Shown: positions 45,620-55,687, counted from the first letter of the stretch. The stretch: DNA of 56,217 nt from Nemertoderma westbladi (GCA_032718475.1 JAUCBJ010008810.1:1-56217); one strand, 5' to 3'. The notes: generated from the letters alone by a model not told the origin. A program made the numbers and translations.

Positions 45620-46690
45620 TAAAAATAAAAACAAATACATTCAAAGTCAATTCAGGGAAGCAGTCTCACCAAGTGACAAATGGAAGATAATAAACAATCT
45701 CCTTAATAAAAGTAGTAAGAACAGCACAATAAATAAATAAAGCAATTAACCAACTCAAACTGTGTACTTGCAATACAAGCAAAGGGATCGCGGAAATTCT
45801 AAATAATACATACATTGCTATGGGAAAATTCACTGGACTAACAAGTACGATTCGAAATTCAGGTCTAATTTCAACTAATAATAAAACTAATTTAAATTGT
45901 CAATTCGGATTTGTTAACGTGGTTGAAATTACAGTAGATAACATATTTTCTAAAATAAATACAAATAAATCAGCAGGCCCTTCAAAATGACCTCCCAAAA
46001 TTATACAATTGTTGGCGCCCAAAATAATATTTCAATTTGCATATTTAATAAATGAATGCATCACAAGATCAATATTTCCAAAACGCTTAAAATACGCCGA
46101 TGTTACTCCTTTATTCAAAAATGGTGATAGGAATGATCCAGTGAATTACAGACCAATTTCGGTAACGTCGACATTAGAAAAAGTATTCGAAAAATTATTA
46201 TACAACCAGATAAGTGATTACCTAAATAAAAATAATTTGATAAACAAAACGCAATTTGGTTTTCGTAGGGGTTTTTCAACACGGGACGCAATAATTTATG
46301 CCACTGAAACTTGGAGGTACAGCCTAAACCAAAATAAACACGTAGCCGTAGGTGCACTAGACCTAAGTAAAGCATTTATTATCTAGACCATTCAATTCTT
46401 TTAGGTAAGCTAGTAGAATTAGGATTTCATAGCACTTCAATTAATATGATTAATAGTTTTCTCTATCCACGATATCAACGCACCAAAGTAAATGGTGTTT
46501 TCTCCACTTGGCAACTCGTACCTAGAGGAATTCCACAGGGGACCATTCTAGGGCCAATATTGTTTGTAATTTATGTAAATTCCATAACAAATATACCGGA
46601 TATACACTTGATACTATTGATAGTAACAATGTGTTGGCAAGCTGTATTTTTCGAGGTGTTTGTTATTATACATTTATTATAGGAAGGGAT
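45620..46690 (+). pseudogene. Decayed CR1/Jockey-like LINE reverse transcriptase
   Basis: Pre-RT text (FREAVSPSDKWKIINNLL-like, near 45650) leads to RT blocks in 46009-46386: KYADVTPLFKNGDRNDPVNY, RPISVTSTLEKVFEK, QFGFRRGFSTRDA and GALDLSKAF. After a frameshift near 46380 come LDHSILLGKL and PRGIPQGTILGPILFVIYVN. The FADD box is not reached. Several stops and shifts; inactive. Confidence 0.88.
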
Positions 46691-46824
46691 CTTGGGGTCT
46701 TAGCCTCGAATGATTTGGCGCAATTGTAGGACTAATCCCATCACATGCGTACTTTTTAACCGGGACAGGTTGTTGAGATATGGAGTATTAATTTCAAAGC
46801 CAGCTGCCATTTTATTAGCCCCTG

Positions 46825-47100
46825 TGTTCGCGCTTTTAGACCTTTAGCAGTTTAACCTGCCAATTTTAGGTGTCTTCTAGTTTATAAATTGACTTTAGCC
46901 TATAAAACTATTTAGTACACATAAAGTAACATTAGCCGAAACCAGTCTATGCGCGACCATTCACCCACTGTTAAGGGAGACTGGATTCGGCTAATGTTAC
47001 TTTATGTGTACTAAATAGTTTTATAGGCTAAAGTCGATTTATAAACTAGAAGACACCTAAAATTGGCAGGTTAAACTGCTAAAGGTCTAAAAGCGCGAAC
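46825..47100. mobile_element. 276-bp near-perfect hairpin (MITE-like)
   Basis: The left arm GTTCGCGCTTTTAGACCTTT and so on, about 115 bp, is repeated almost exactly in reverse complement, ending AAAAGCGCGAAC at 47100, with a spacer of about 45 bp (46975-47020). The high arm identity suggests a young element. No clear target duplication. Confidence 0.9.
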
Positions 47101-47602
47101 AATAACAGTTATACGTTCCTATAATCAGAGCCGTCTAATGTTTGGCTAAAGTCTGAAACTCAGAATAATTCTAAAGCCGATGTTCTGGGCTCAGAAAGAT
47201 GGAAAAAACCAACACTGACTCGCCTAGCACGGTTTACATAGCTACTGTCCCACATAAAGTGAAAATCGCCCTGATTGGCTGAGCCGAACAAAGAACCCAG
47301 AGGGCAAGGGCAAGTTCCACGTCAGCAAATCAGCTGGTAGATGTCGTCATGTGAGTCATCGGAACTACACTGTGTTAAGAGTATTTTGACGCATTGCGGC
47401 ATAAAGTGGCTTGTTATGTCCGCTAAAGTACACATACAGAAAAAATGGCTTTTTATGTCCGCTAAAACACCTACACAGTACTTTGCGGGAAAAAGGACTG
47501 ATTATATCCGCAAAAGCTTTTACACCGCTCCCAGAAAATGGGATTTAATTCTATAAAATATAAAAAATCACAGTTTCTAAAATATAAAAATACTCTAAAC
47601 AG
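47101..47602. other. Non-coding; imperfect repeats 3' of the 963-codon gene
   Basis: At 47390-47515 three related segments carry TTATGTCCGCTAAA or TTATATCCGCAAAA spaced about 45 bp apart. They lie directly downstream of the stop of the minus-strand gene, so they may be in its 3' UTR. Nothing coding is seen. Confidence 0.5.
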
Positions 47603-50494
47603 TTAGTCTTTCTTGCGCGGACGGCGTTTACGCAGTTTTTTGAGGCTAGCAAGAGTCCTTTTCTCTTTGGGGCGAGCCACTTTACTAGGAGGGCTATAAC
47701 TCCTGGGTGAAGGGTGCAATACAATTGCATCGGAAGGTTTAGGATTACGGTCGGTGTATCCGCCGGTCGAGGTACCTGGTTGATCGACATCAACCTCAGT
47801 GGAGCGAGGTCTAACGACCTTTAGAGCGCGTTTCAGGACAGCAGCTCTTACTGGTCCCTGACGAGTCGTCTGAACGAGAGCGGTAGGTGGACCATGGGCA
47901 GTGAGAAACTTCCTCGGTTTAATGGTTCTTTCCAACTCGCGTTCTCGGGCTCGATATTCGTAGGGCCGTCTATGCACTTCCTGTAACTCTGGATGCGAGT
48001 TGACGAACAAATCGCCATATTCCGGATCTTGACGAATGAAGTTGATCAAGTTATAGGAATTAAGATCGTTAGGATTAATGTTCCTGAGATATTTACGAAC
48101 AAATTTGGTTGAAATACACTCGCCAACACGCTTCATTAGTTCGTAACTCGGTGTGCGTGATTTTTGTTCAACAGACGCGAATAGGTAAGGATGGAATGCA
48201 TAAACTCCTTCGTAGGCGCGTCCAGGGTAATAGCGATGGCGTGACTCACAATGTAAATCCGCGTTCGCTTCCCAAGCTCGGATGTAACGTAGGGTAATCA
48301 TTTCATCTACGCTTTCCAGATCGCGGTTAAAAGGGCAATCAAAACTGGCATGTCCTTTAAGTTGACAATGATGGCATTGAGTCATAAATTGGGGGCAGAC
48401 TGCGAAAATGTGCAAGTTATTGAGTCTGCAATACGCACAATAGATCTCCATCGCCGGTTGTTCATGGAAATAGGAGCAGGGTACGTCTGAGTCCATGGGT
48501 GTGAGATGGTCTCTCGATGCGCATAACCGGCAACGTTTTCGAGAAACATAGTTGGCATGCCGATAATCGTATGCGGTGAGACACTGTGGACCTTGATACC
48601 ATTCCAAGACGTAGTCGTTGTCGCTGCTCCGGGGCGCGGTAGGCTGAATCTCCTCGGATTCTAAGCATATTGGTTCGTCTTCCAATTGCATAGCTGAGGT
48701 AGGTGTGGCTGTCTCCTCAAGCAAACCCACTGTCTGAACTTCCACGATAGAATAACCCGTGGGGATTCGAGGTCTTTGTATAACAGAGGAATGTAAGTTC
48801 TGTATACAAACATCCTTGAAAATGGCGAATCCAGCGCTGTCTAACTTCTCAGTAGCTGAGTCTCTTAGGCTGAGCTTGGTCAGAGCGCGGTCCTTGAACT
48901 GACTATCAACGTTACGGAACGGAGTCAGAAAGCGCCTGAAACATTCGAAGCGGATGAATTTATTGTGTTCATCTAGCTTGGCGAGTTTGGTTCCAAGTAT
49001 TAAGGGATGGGCGCGTATAGTACGACTGCACACATCGGCTAGCCAACCGGCAAGTGCGGCGTTTTCAAAGATCGTGTATATAGCTAAGGAGGGACGAAGG
49101 GGAACACTCATGAAGCTATACACGACACCAGGTGCGGTCAATGGTCCGTCAAAGTATAATCGAGAATAATGATCTCCATATACTTGTTGATAGTTGATAG
49201 GGTTTCCGACTTTGAAATTCCATCCGTATTCTTGAAAGGCAAGATGTCCGATGGAGGTTCGTTGTACTTTAGTGATGCCGCTGGGCGTATTGGCATACAT
49301 AGTGCGGAAGAAACCTCGGCCTTCTGCCCAGGGAGCAATCAGCTGAGTATCTACGAAAGGATATGGGATATTCTCCATGTTCCGAAAGTCGTTTTGGAGA
49401 TCTCCATAAACAGCTGAGCCGATTTTAAGGATTCTTTCGTTAAACAACATCTCGAGCACGGGCTGGGGTAACATCGATCCATCGATACCCATGGCCGGTT
49501 TGCGCTCGGTGTCAGTGACGTAACGCTGCGCGAGTTCGAATTGTCCATGTCGGAGTTGCTTTTGTATCTCAGTGAGAGTCTCAAAAGAATAATCGATCAC
49601 GTCGGAACACGCTCGAGTAAACACGTGGGTAGAACCAGCTAGTCCTCGTATGTGTATCATGCGCGTAGTTCCCAGTTCTCCGACCGGAACGCTACCTTCG
49701 TTATCGTAAGTGACAACTCCATACATTTCAATAACGTTAAGAGTTTCGTTCCACTCTTTAGTGGCGTTCTCTAGGGTCATCCCCACCGGATGCCACAAGG
49801 TGGCGCATTCGCTAGCGCTAGGGAGATCCCTATACTTCAGATACTGTGTAGTATACGTCTCCACATCTCCATATCTTTGTATTCTCTCTTCTTCGAATAA
49901 TACGTCGAGATTCCAATGGACTAATCGAGTTTTAATAAATCCATCGAGATTATACGGAGGTGTTGTATCCTTCTCTATTCTAGAAACATTGTATGGTTTT
50001 CTGAATGAGTTTACTTTCACTAACTGATCCAGATGTTTCTGCAATTGTTCGAGTTCGACAAGGTCGAGAGGATTTATTAGCGGTAGAAACCTTAGATTAT
50101 GCGTCGGGTCTTCAGGTTTTACCATATAATATTGAGTTAGATTGACGTAATAAGGGTGGTCTTTGATCCCATAAAACGAGTTCGGTAAAGGTCTAGCGCG
50201 TATGTTGACCTCGTGTACCATACGACGGACAAGATCCGCTCGATTGTCCGGAGGTTCAACGAGTATACCGTCGACACGAGCGGCCTCGATTGGCGGACGC
50301 TGTAACATAGGAGCGTCAGCGATAAGATCTCGGGATCTTAGGTTGATATCAACCGGTTGGGGTTGTACCGTCGCGAAGAGTTTGTCTCCGAAATGGGGAA
50401 CCATCGAGGGATGAATGATGGTTTTGGAATAGAGATCAGTCATAAGGATTTGAGCTTCGGGTTGGGCTAAAGCTGCTTCTTCTCTCTCATCCAT
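47603..50494 (-). CDS. Unrecognised 963-residue protein with three zinc knuckles
   Basis: A long intact frame that I do not recognise. The N-terminal 600 residues have no motif I can name. At about 654-720 lie three Cys/His clusters: CRLC-x4-H-x9-C-x3-H, CAYC-x5-H-x4-C and CHHCQLKGHASFDC, the last a canonical CCHC knuckle as in retroelement Gag. The C-terminus is basic (KKLRKRRPRKKD). The layout recalls a Gag or nucleic-acid-binding capsid-type protein, but no protease, RT or integrase follows. The frame is open for 44 more codons upstream of the ATG at 50494, to a TAG at 50627-50629 in the 16-bp array; this extension is acidic, coiled-coil-like and looks coding (LQEFLDERLQRQAEEN), so the true N-terminus was probably lost at the array. 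Its GC content is clearly higher than that of the Polinton genes to its right, which argues for a separate origin. Confidence 0.75.
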   Translation of the reverse strand: MDEREEAALAQPEAQILMTDLYSKTIIHPSMVPHFGDKLFATVQPQPVDINLRSRDLIADAPMLQRPPIEAARVDGILVEPPDNRADLVRRMVHEVNIRARPLPNSFYGIKDHPYYVNLTQYYMVKPEDPTHNLRFLPLINPLDLVELEQLQKHLDQLVKVNSFRKPYNVSRIEKDTTPPYNLDGFIKTRLVHWNLDVLFEEERIQRYGDVETYTTQYLKYRDLPSASECATLWHPVGMTLENATKEWNETLNVIEMYGVVTYDNEGSVPVGELGTTRMIHIRGLAGSTHVFTRACSDVIDYSFETLTEIQKQLRHGQFELAQRYVTDTERKPAMGIDGSMLPQPVLEMLFNERILKIGSAVYGDLQNDFRNMENIPYPFVDTQLIAPWAEGRGFFRTMYANTPSGITKVQRTSIGHLAFQEYGWNFKVGNPINYQQVYGDHYSRLYFDGPLTAPGVVYSFMSVPLRPSLAIYTIFENAALAGWLADVCSRTIRAHPLILGTKLAKLDEHNKFIRFECFRRFLTPFRNVDSQFKDRALTKLSLRDSATEKLDSAGFAIFKDVCIQNLHSSVIQRPRIPTGYSIVEVQTVGLLEETATPTSAMQLEDEPICLESEEIQPTAPRSSDNDYVLEWYQGPQCLTAYDYRHANYVSRKRCRLCASRDHLTPMDSDVPCSYFHEQPAMEIYCAYCRLNNLHIFAVCPQFMTQCHHCQLKGHASFDCPFNRDLESVDEMITLRYIRAWEANADLHCESRHRYYPGRAYEGVYAFHPYLFASVEQKSRTPSYELMKRVGECISTKFVRKYLRNINPNDLNSYNLINFIRQDPEYGDLFVNSHPELQEVHRRPYEYRARERELERTIKPRKFLTAHGPPTALVQTTRQGPVRAAVLKRALKVVRPRSTEVDVDQPGTSTGGYTDRNPKPSDAIVLHPSPRSYSPPSKVARPKEKRTLASLKKLRKRRPRKKD

Positions 50495-50614
50495 TTCGAT
50501 GTGTTTCTCCTCGAGCTGATTTTCCTCCGCTTGTCGTTGTAAGCGTTCATCTAAAAACTCTTGTAGAGAATAAGTTCGTCCAAGTTCGATGTCTTCCTCG
50601 AGGTTTTGGATTTC

Positions 50615-51145
50615 TGTACATTTTGTCTACTGTACATTATGTCTACTGTACATTATGTCTACTGTACATTATGTCTACTGTACATTATGTCTACTGTACA
50701 TTATGTCTACTGTACTTTATGTCTACTGTACATTATGTCTACTGTACATTATGTCTACTGTACATTATCTCTACTGTACGTACATTATGTCTAATGTACA
50801 TTATGTCTACTGTACATTATGTCTACTGTACATTATGTCTACTGTACATTATGTCTACTGTACATTATGTCTACTTTACATTATGTCTACTGTACATTAT
50901 GTCTACTGTACATTATGTATACTGTACATTATGTCTACTGAACATTATGTCTACTGTACATTATGTCTACTGTACATTATGTCTACTGTACATTATGTCT
51001 ACTGTACATTATGTCTACTGTACATTATGTCTACTGAACATTATGTCTACTGTACATTAAGTCTACTGTACATTATGTCTACTGTACATTATGTCTACTG
51101 TACATTATGTCTACTGTACATTATGTCTACTGTGCATTATGTAAT
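50615..51145. repeat. 16-bp minisatellite, about 33 copies
   Basis: Head-to-tail TCTACTGTACATTATG, with variants such as TACTTTAC, ATCTCTAC, GAACATT and one CGTACATTA expansion. All forward frames stay open for up to 190 codons; this follows from the unit having no forward stop. It interrupts the 5' side of the 963-codon frame. Confidence 0.97.
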
Positions 51146-51149
51146 ATAT

Positions 51150-51689
51150 TATATTATATATTATCCGTAACCACGCAATCAATACCATGAAATTGAAAAA
51201 AGTTTCATACATCCGAACAACTCTCCAAGCCGCGACTGGTGACAGTAAGAAGTTGTGGAAACTACTGAAATCAATTGGACCACCAACAAAAAGTAATCAG
51301 GGAAAGTCCCCAATTAATGGAATTATAATTGACGGAAAAGCATCCAATGATACCCACTCTATATGCGACGGATTTAACAACTTCTACTCCACAATTGCTA
51401 ACGACCTAGTATCCAAACTGCCTCCGCCATCAGGACACTATAACAACGAAGCCACTGTAGCATATTATGCTAACCAAGGTATTACAGAAAACGTATTTGA
51501 GCTACATCCAGCTTCAATCTCCGAAATAACAGCAATTTTCCAGAACATCAATATCTCCAAAGCGACTGGGCCCGACTGTATTCCCGCCCGAGTTATTAAA
51601 GATGGATTAAACTCACTAGTAATTCCTTTCCGGCACATAGTTAATCTATCTATAGAAACATCTACATTTCCACAAAGCTACAAAGTCGC
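51150..51689 (+). pseudogene. LINE fragment (pre-RT and first RT block, CR1/L2-like)
   Basis: A frame open from about 51187 reads KKLWKLLKSIGPPTKS, ICDGFNNFYSTIANDL and then the first RT block ISKATGPDCIPARVIKDGL and FPQSYKVAQ. It stops sharply at 51690 where Polinton sequence begins on the other strand. No endonuclease and no catalytic RT blocks. The 3' end is missing, so this is a deleted or rearranged copy. Confidence 0.85.
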
Positions 51690-51690
51690 G

Positions 51691-51845
51691 CAACTCGACA
51701 CATACTGTATTTCCTTTAGACCCACGACCCAATCTGTGCTGACGGGGATAGGTTTGGACAACTCAATCGTGAAATCGCTGGGAGTGTTATCGGGATATTT
51801 ATCTAGACTGGCGTTGGAAGTCAACGTTAAATGTAAGTAATCCAT
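51691..51845 (-). pseudogene. Penton/minor-capsid-like gene, first 52 codons, interrupted
   Basis: On the minus strand an ATG at 51845 opens a 52-codon frame: a beta-rich start with LTLTSNASLDKYPDNTPSDF, then ELSKPIPVSTDWVVGLKEIQ. A short T-L-x-S-N-A/S-S start followed by a -W-V-G-L-x-E-I-x-Y block is characteristic of the Polinton/adintovirus minor capsid (penton) family. The frame reaches the LINE fragment at 51690 and the rest is gone. The ATG is only 14 bp after the integrase stop, so it is the next gene of the same block. Too short for routine gene calling. Family assignment by motif, fairly sure. Confidence 0.7.
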
Positions 51846-51859
51846 AATAATATAATTAA

Positions 51860-52944
51860 TTATTGTACGTGATCAACCCACCGATGTGCTGCAAAACCAA
51901 CAAATTTAACCAAATATTGCTTTTTGCCGCTTTTATTTACTTTTTCTTTAATTATTTTTTCAATTGGTAGAAATTGAAATGGTTCTATTACCTTTTGGAT
52001 TTCATGCCGATAAAATGTCCCCTTTATAACGCGCCCATTCGAGTCCGCAACTTCGTACATAGGGTACGGCTCTCGATCCAATCTTATTCTGTAAATTTTG
52101 AAAATTTCTACAGTATAATTAGGTGTATAACCTTTGTCAAATGGCTTTCTAGCTAAACTCAGCCGCACCTTATCACCAACCTTGAAATGAACTCGACGCT
52201 GCGCGCGGCGTTTTCTTTTATTGGGATGACCCACACTCCCATATAGTTTTAAAAATAGGTCAGTTTCATTCTTTTTATTGACAGAGTTTGGCGCCATACC
52301 AATGGTTCTATGTATTGAATTATTATATGCAACCAATATTTTTGGCAATATACCCATCCATTCTCTATTCTGTTTCCTCGTGAAAATTCTGTACATGCGA
52401 GATTTGAGGGTGCGATTCAGCCTTTCACAGATACTAGCTTTAAATTGGCTAACTAAAGTATAAAAATGAACATTATTGTTCAGTAAGAAATCTTTCACCA
52501 ATTTATTAACAAACTCAGTTCCTTGATCAACCGCTAGCCGTTTAGGTTTTCTATCTTCAAATATCGCGGCTAGGGCCTTTTAATTTCGACCCCTGTTTTA
52601 CGTTTTAGACCCAACGCCCACGCCTTCCGACTAAAACAGTCAATACAAGTAAGTATGTAACCGTAGCCATTATTCTCACCCCTAAAAGGTTGCATATCGC
52701 ACAAATCCGCTTGGTATAGATCACCAATACCGCTCGTGAAGATTTTTGATGTCGGGTAATGGCGCCTAGCCGGCGCGTGTAGGGAATACGTTCGTTGGGA
52801 GCTCAACCATTCTTTTGCACGATTTCTCGTAACTTTAGCGGCTTTCGCTAGTTTGGTTACGCTCGCGAAACCGGCAGCATTTGAAACATCGTAATATATT
52901 CTTCCCAGTCGTTTGTTTGTTCGATTTTCTGCGATTCTCCCCAT
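51860..52944 (-). pseudogene. Polinton integrase with chromodomain, one frameshift
   Basis: A retroviral-type DDE integrase that would insert the element. First frame (52944-52570): N-terminal region, WLSSQRTYSLHAPARRHYP, the first catalytic Asp in LYQADLCDM and CIDCFSRKAWAL. Second frame: DQGTEF with the second Asp (near 52540), the catalytic Glu in ICERLNRTLKSRM, an SH3-like VGDKVRLSLARKPFDKGYTP, and a C-terminal chromodomain-like IEKIIKEK..KKQYLVKFVGF. The frames join with a single-base slip in an A run near 52575-52583, so the present copy is broken but hardly decayed; it could also be a sequencing error. Catalytic DDE, GY.PN and chromodomain order match Polinton integrases. Stop at 51860, 14 bp before the next gene. 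Confidence 0.9.
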
Positions 52945-53068
52945 CGGTTGTGTCGTGTCGTGGAAGAAAGCACTTGCAATGACAGTTAATACTTAATATG
53001 AAACGTTCAAAAAACATACTACTACTACTATTTTAATGTTATCCTGCGCTTTGTTTCCACACGCCGAT

Positions 53069-53530
53069 TTATTGTAGTCCTACGTATTGTTTCCACACGT
53101 CGACGCGTTTTGTGTTGGAAGGGGTCACGCGGACCCTTTGCCGTTTCAACCAACCGCGGCCAATTAATCGTTTTGGTATCCTTAATCGTTTTAATAACCC
53201 CAAAAATGTTGCTTGTCCTGGAATTATTTCGGTGTTTTTCTTATTTTTTTTTGTAGTCAGCAATTCAATCAAATGATCAATATTTGCTCCGGGAATAAGT
53301 TTATTTTCTATATAGAGTTTATTATTATCGCTCCACCGTACTCTGTCTCGCGAGAATCGCATCAAATAACTCAACAATCGTTTGGCTTTCTGGGATGAAA
53401 TTGTCACACCATCTAGCGGTTGTATTATATTATTGCTTTTCTTATTATTATTATTATAAGTATCCGTTAATAAAGTAGAAACTAGATACAACTTCTTAAA
53501 ATTTCCGAGGCTAATCTCGTTATTTTTCAT
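53069..53530 (-). CDS. Small conserved Polinton-associated protein of unknown role
   Basis: 153 residues. The central block, VRWSDNNKLYIENKLIPGAN followed by IDHLIELL and, after a K/N-rich linker, PGQATFLGLLKRLRIPKRLIG, has the form W-x(4)-G/N-x..-I-P-G-x-N-I-x-x-L-I that I associate with a short protein found beside Polinton-type genes in other animals. No enzymatic motif, membrane segment or signal peptide. The C-terminus is basic. Position: between ATPase and integrase, same strand, about 120 bp gaps. Function unknown. Confidence 0.65.
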   Translation of the reverse strand: MKNNEISLGNFKKLYLVSTLLTDTYNNNNKKSNNIIQPLDGVTISSQKAKRLLSYLMRFSRDRVRWSDNNKLYIENKLIPGANIDHLIELLTTKKNKKNTEIIPGQATFLGLLKRLRIPKRLIGRGWLKRQRVRVTPSNTKRVDVWKQYVGLQ

Positions 53531-53651
53531 CGTTATATATCATTATTAATATATTAATACTATATACTAGAGTTCACGTTCATGGACCGATAATAACCTA
53601 ATTTTGGTGAAAGTCTAAACAATGTGTGAAAATGGTTTTAGCGCGGCGTCG

Positions 53652-54335
53652 CTACTGCGGCGGTGTGTTAGAGTTCATATTCGCGGGTTGATAAACAGTT
53701 TGCCCTAATGGGTTGAAAATATCACCCCTAACTCTTATACTATCATCCGTTTTTTGATGAAAGTCTAAGAGAAGGTGTGTGAATGGTTTTTGTGTGGCGT
53801 CACTATATGCTTGAACAATAAAATTGCTATTTTTTGGGTACACTTGCCGCGCTATATAGCTTATTTGACTTGCGTCGCGGGGATTTTTTGTGAAAATACA
53901 ATATTGGGCATTTAGACTTCTAGTCCGTGTTTCCGCCCCTTTACTGAAGAAATTTTGTGTTATATAGATAATGAAACAGGAAGTATGATGGCAGGTTTTT
54001 GTGAAGCTTTCTGTCAAACTCTCATCACTCTTACTTTCACTTAACAAGTCGTCTATAATAATTAGATCGTTTTCGCGGAAAATAGAATTAATTTTTTGTG
54101 GTAAACCTTTGAATAGATGTGTTATACCCGGGAATTCTGGTGGGGTGGCGCCATAAAAGAATAATACACGCTTCGGGGTTATATCAAAAACTAAATTTTT
54201 ATTTTTTACAATTTTTGATACCAACACTGTTTTTCCGGAAGAACTTGGACCCGCAATAATCATGGCCGAACCCATCTTGAAAGAGGCGTCGTATGATGTG
54301 ATTGGTTCCCGTGATATCGTCGGCTCTCGGGACAT
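53652..54335 (-). CDS. Polinton DNA-packaging ATPase (FtsK/HerA-A32 type)
   Basis: 227 residues; predicted to pump genome DNA into capsids. Walker A GPSSSGKT at about residues 29-36, Walker B LIIIDDL at about 91-97, and a sensor/arginine-type region CFIIYITQNFFSKG (about 120-133) followed by KNPRDASQISYIARQVYP. The S-H/H-H-T-S and T-Q-N-x-F blocks and the N-P-R-D block fit the packaging ATPases of Polinton and adintovirus-type elements. Length is normal for the family and the frame is intact. The ATG lies 17 bp after the stop of the upstream gene. Strongly supported. Confidence 0.9.
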   Translation of the reverse strand: MSREPTISREPITSYDASFKMGSAMIIAGPSSSGKTVLVSKIVKNKNLVFDITPKRVLFFYGATPPEFPGITHLFKGLPQKINSIFRENDLIIIDDLLSESKSDESLTESFTKTCHHTSCFIIYITQNFFSKGAETRTRSLNAQYCIFTKNPRDASQISYIARQVYPKNSNFIVQAYSDATQKPFTHLLLDFHQKTDDSIRVRGDIFNPLGQTVYQPANMNSNTPPQ

Positions 54336-54352
54336 TGTTGATAGGTAGCCAC

Positions 54353-54814
54353 TCAGTAGATGGGAAACCTAGAAACTTGACGGTTGACGCGTGTGCTAGA
54401 GGTAGTAGGTCTATACCCCCGGCGGGATTGGGCTAATTTTCTGCCTCTTACAGCCGTTATTATGGGTGATATTTTCTGATAAGCGTTAAGCCCACTCATT
54501 AAACCAGAGATTAGTAGATTTATAAATCCGCCCCTTTGCACCAATCGTTTACGATAAATTCGAATGGGATACTTGGCTTTTGGTTTTTTAGCGATCTCGC
54601 GTATTGTTTTTTTATGGCGTTTTAACCTCGCGATTGTTTGCTCAGGAATTTTTACGTTACCATTTAATACATTTAGAATAATATTAATTAGAAAACTTAT
54701 AAGTTCGTCGGTTCCGCCGACACGTAAGAAGGTTTTTCTACGGTTGGGGGAGGCGTTAGATAAGAACTTTAAATCCCCATCAAATTGTTTAATTAAAGCT
54801 TTGAGTGATTTCAT
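54353..54814 (-). CDS. Small basic virion-core-like protein (pX/X-type)
   Basis: 153 residues, rich in Lys/Arg. Central NVLNGNVKIPEQTIARLKRH then KKTIREIAKK, followed by RLVQRGGFINLLISGLMSGL, an amphipathic or hydrophobic segment at about 91-110, then an Arg/Ser-rich tail. The N-L-N-G-N-V ... L-K-R-H-K-K ... V-Q-R-G-G-F-hydrophobic order is typical of a small protein found next to the packaging ATPase in Polinton/adintovirus-type elements and compared with adenovirus core protein pX. A role in DNA condensation or membrane interaction is inferred. Intact. Confidence 0.78.
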   Translation of the reverse strand: MKSLKALIKQFDGDLKFLSNASPNRRKTFLRVGGTDELISFLINIILNVLNGNVKIPEQTIARLKRHKKTIREIAKKPKAKYPIRIYRKRLVQRGGFINLLISGLMSGLNAYQKISPIITAVRGRKLAQSRRGYRPTTSSTRVNRQVSRFPIY

Positions 54815-55687
54815 TACATATATTAATAACTTATATAAACGAGAACAATAATAGTAAGTAATAAAACACCGCCACCGTTATAAATAGTATCGATTATATG
54901 TGTGGGTGGGGTTTTTCACGCGATAAAACCGAGCAATTATAGAAACCGGCACTCTTTAAAACCTAACATCAATAATTAAGAACACAAATCCACGTTTAAA
55001 AAACCAAACGAGATCCCACAGGACAAACCTACAAAATTTCGAAATTATTCAAAAATGAAACTTTTAATTTTTCGAAAAATTTTATGAAATTTCTAATTAA
55101 ATATTATTACCCAAATTACTAATAAAATTCAAACTTTTTTAAGTTTTAACAGACTGACTGACTGACAGACCGACAGACAGACAGACTAGATTTATGTAAA
55201 TGTAAAACTGACATCAGAAATGAAATCAGCACCCCCTAAAACCCAAGACCATCAATAAAACACATTATATATATATATATCAAGGGAACAATGATAATAT
55301 CCGCATTTAAAAACCAAACGAGATCCTAAAGGGCAAACTTTCAAAATGTTTAAATTTTTCAATAACGAACATTTTAATTTTTCGAAAAATTTTTATGAAA
55401 TTTCTAATTAAATATTACTACCCAAATTACTAATAAAATTCAAACTTTTTTAAGTTTTGACAGACTGACTGACTGACAGAAAGACTGACAAACCGAAGAC
55501 AGACAGACTAGATTTATGTAAATTTAAAACTGACATCAGAAATGAAATCAGCACCCTTGACAACCTAAGACTACCGATAAAACACGTTATATATATAATG
55601 TGAATAATGGTAATATCCGCGTTTATTTAAAAACCTAACGAGATCCCACTGGACAAACCTAAAACTGACACCGAAAAAATGAAAAAA
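54815..55687. repeat. Non-coding stretch with about 300-bp tandem repeats
   Basis: Units start at about 54999, 55302 and 55629, each with AAACGAGATCC, a stretch like AATTACTAATAAAATTCAAA, GACAGACTGACTGACTGACA and GAAATGAAATCAGCACCC (the third unit is partial). The AATAAAATTCAAA part matches the 3' end of the TBP-like gene (55715-55740), so the array looks like duplicated gene tail plus flank. The gap before the core-like gene (54815-54998) shows no coding. Confidence 0.88.

Noticed and set aside
47603-50494. The 963-codon frame as part of the Polinton
   Set aside because: Different base composition, separated by a minisatellite and a LINE fragment, and no resemblance to a capsid, polymerase or protease of that class; kept separate, though not excluded.
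50589-51170. Forward open frames of 145-193 codons
   Set aside because: All three forward frames are open over the 16-bp array, a repeat artefact.
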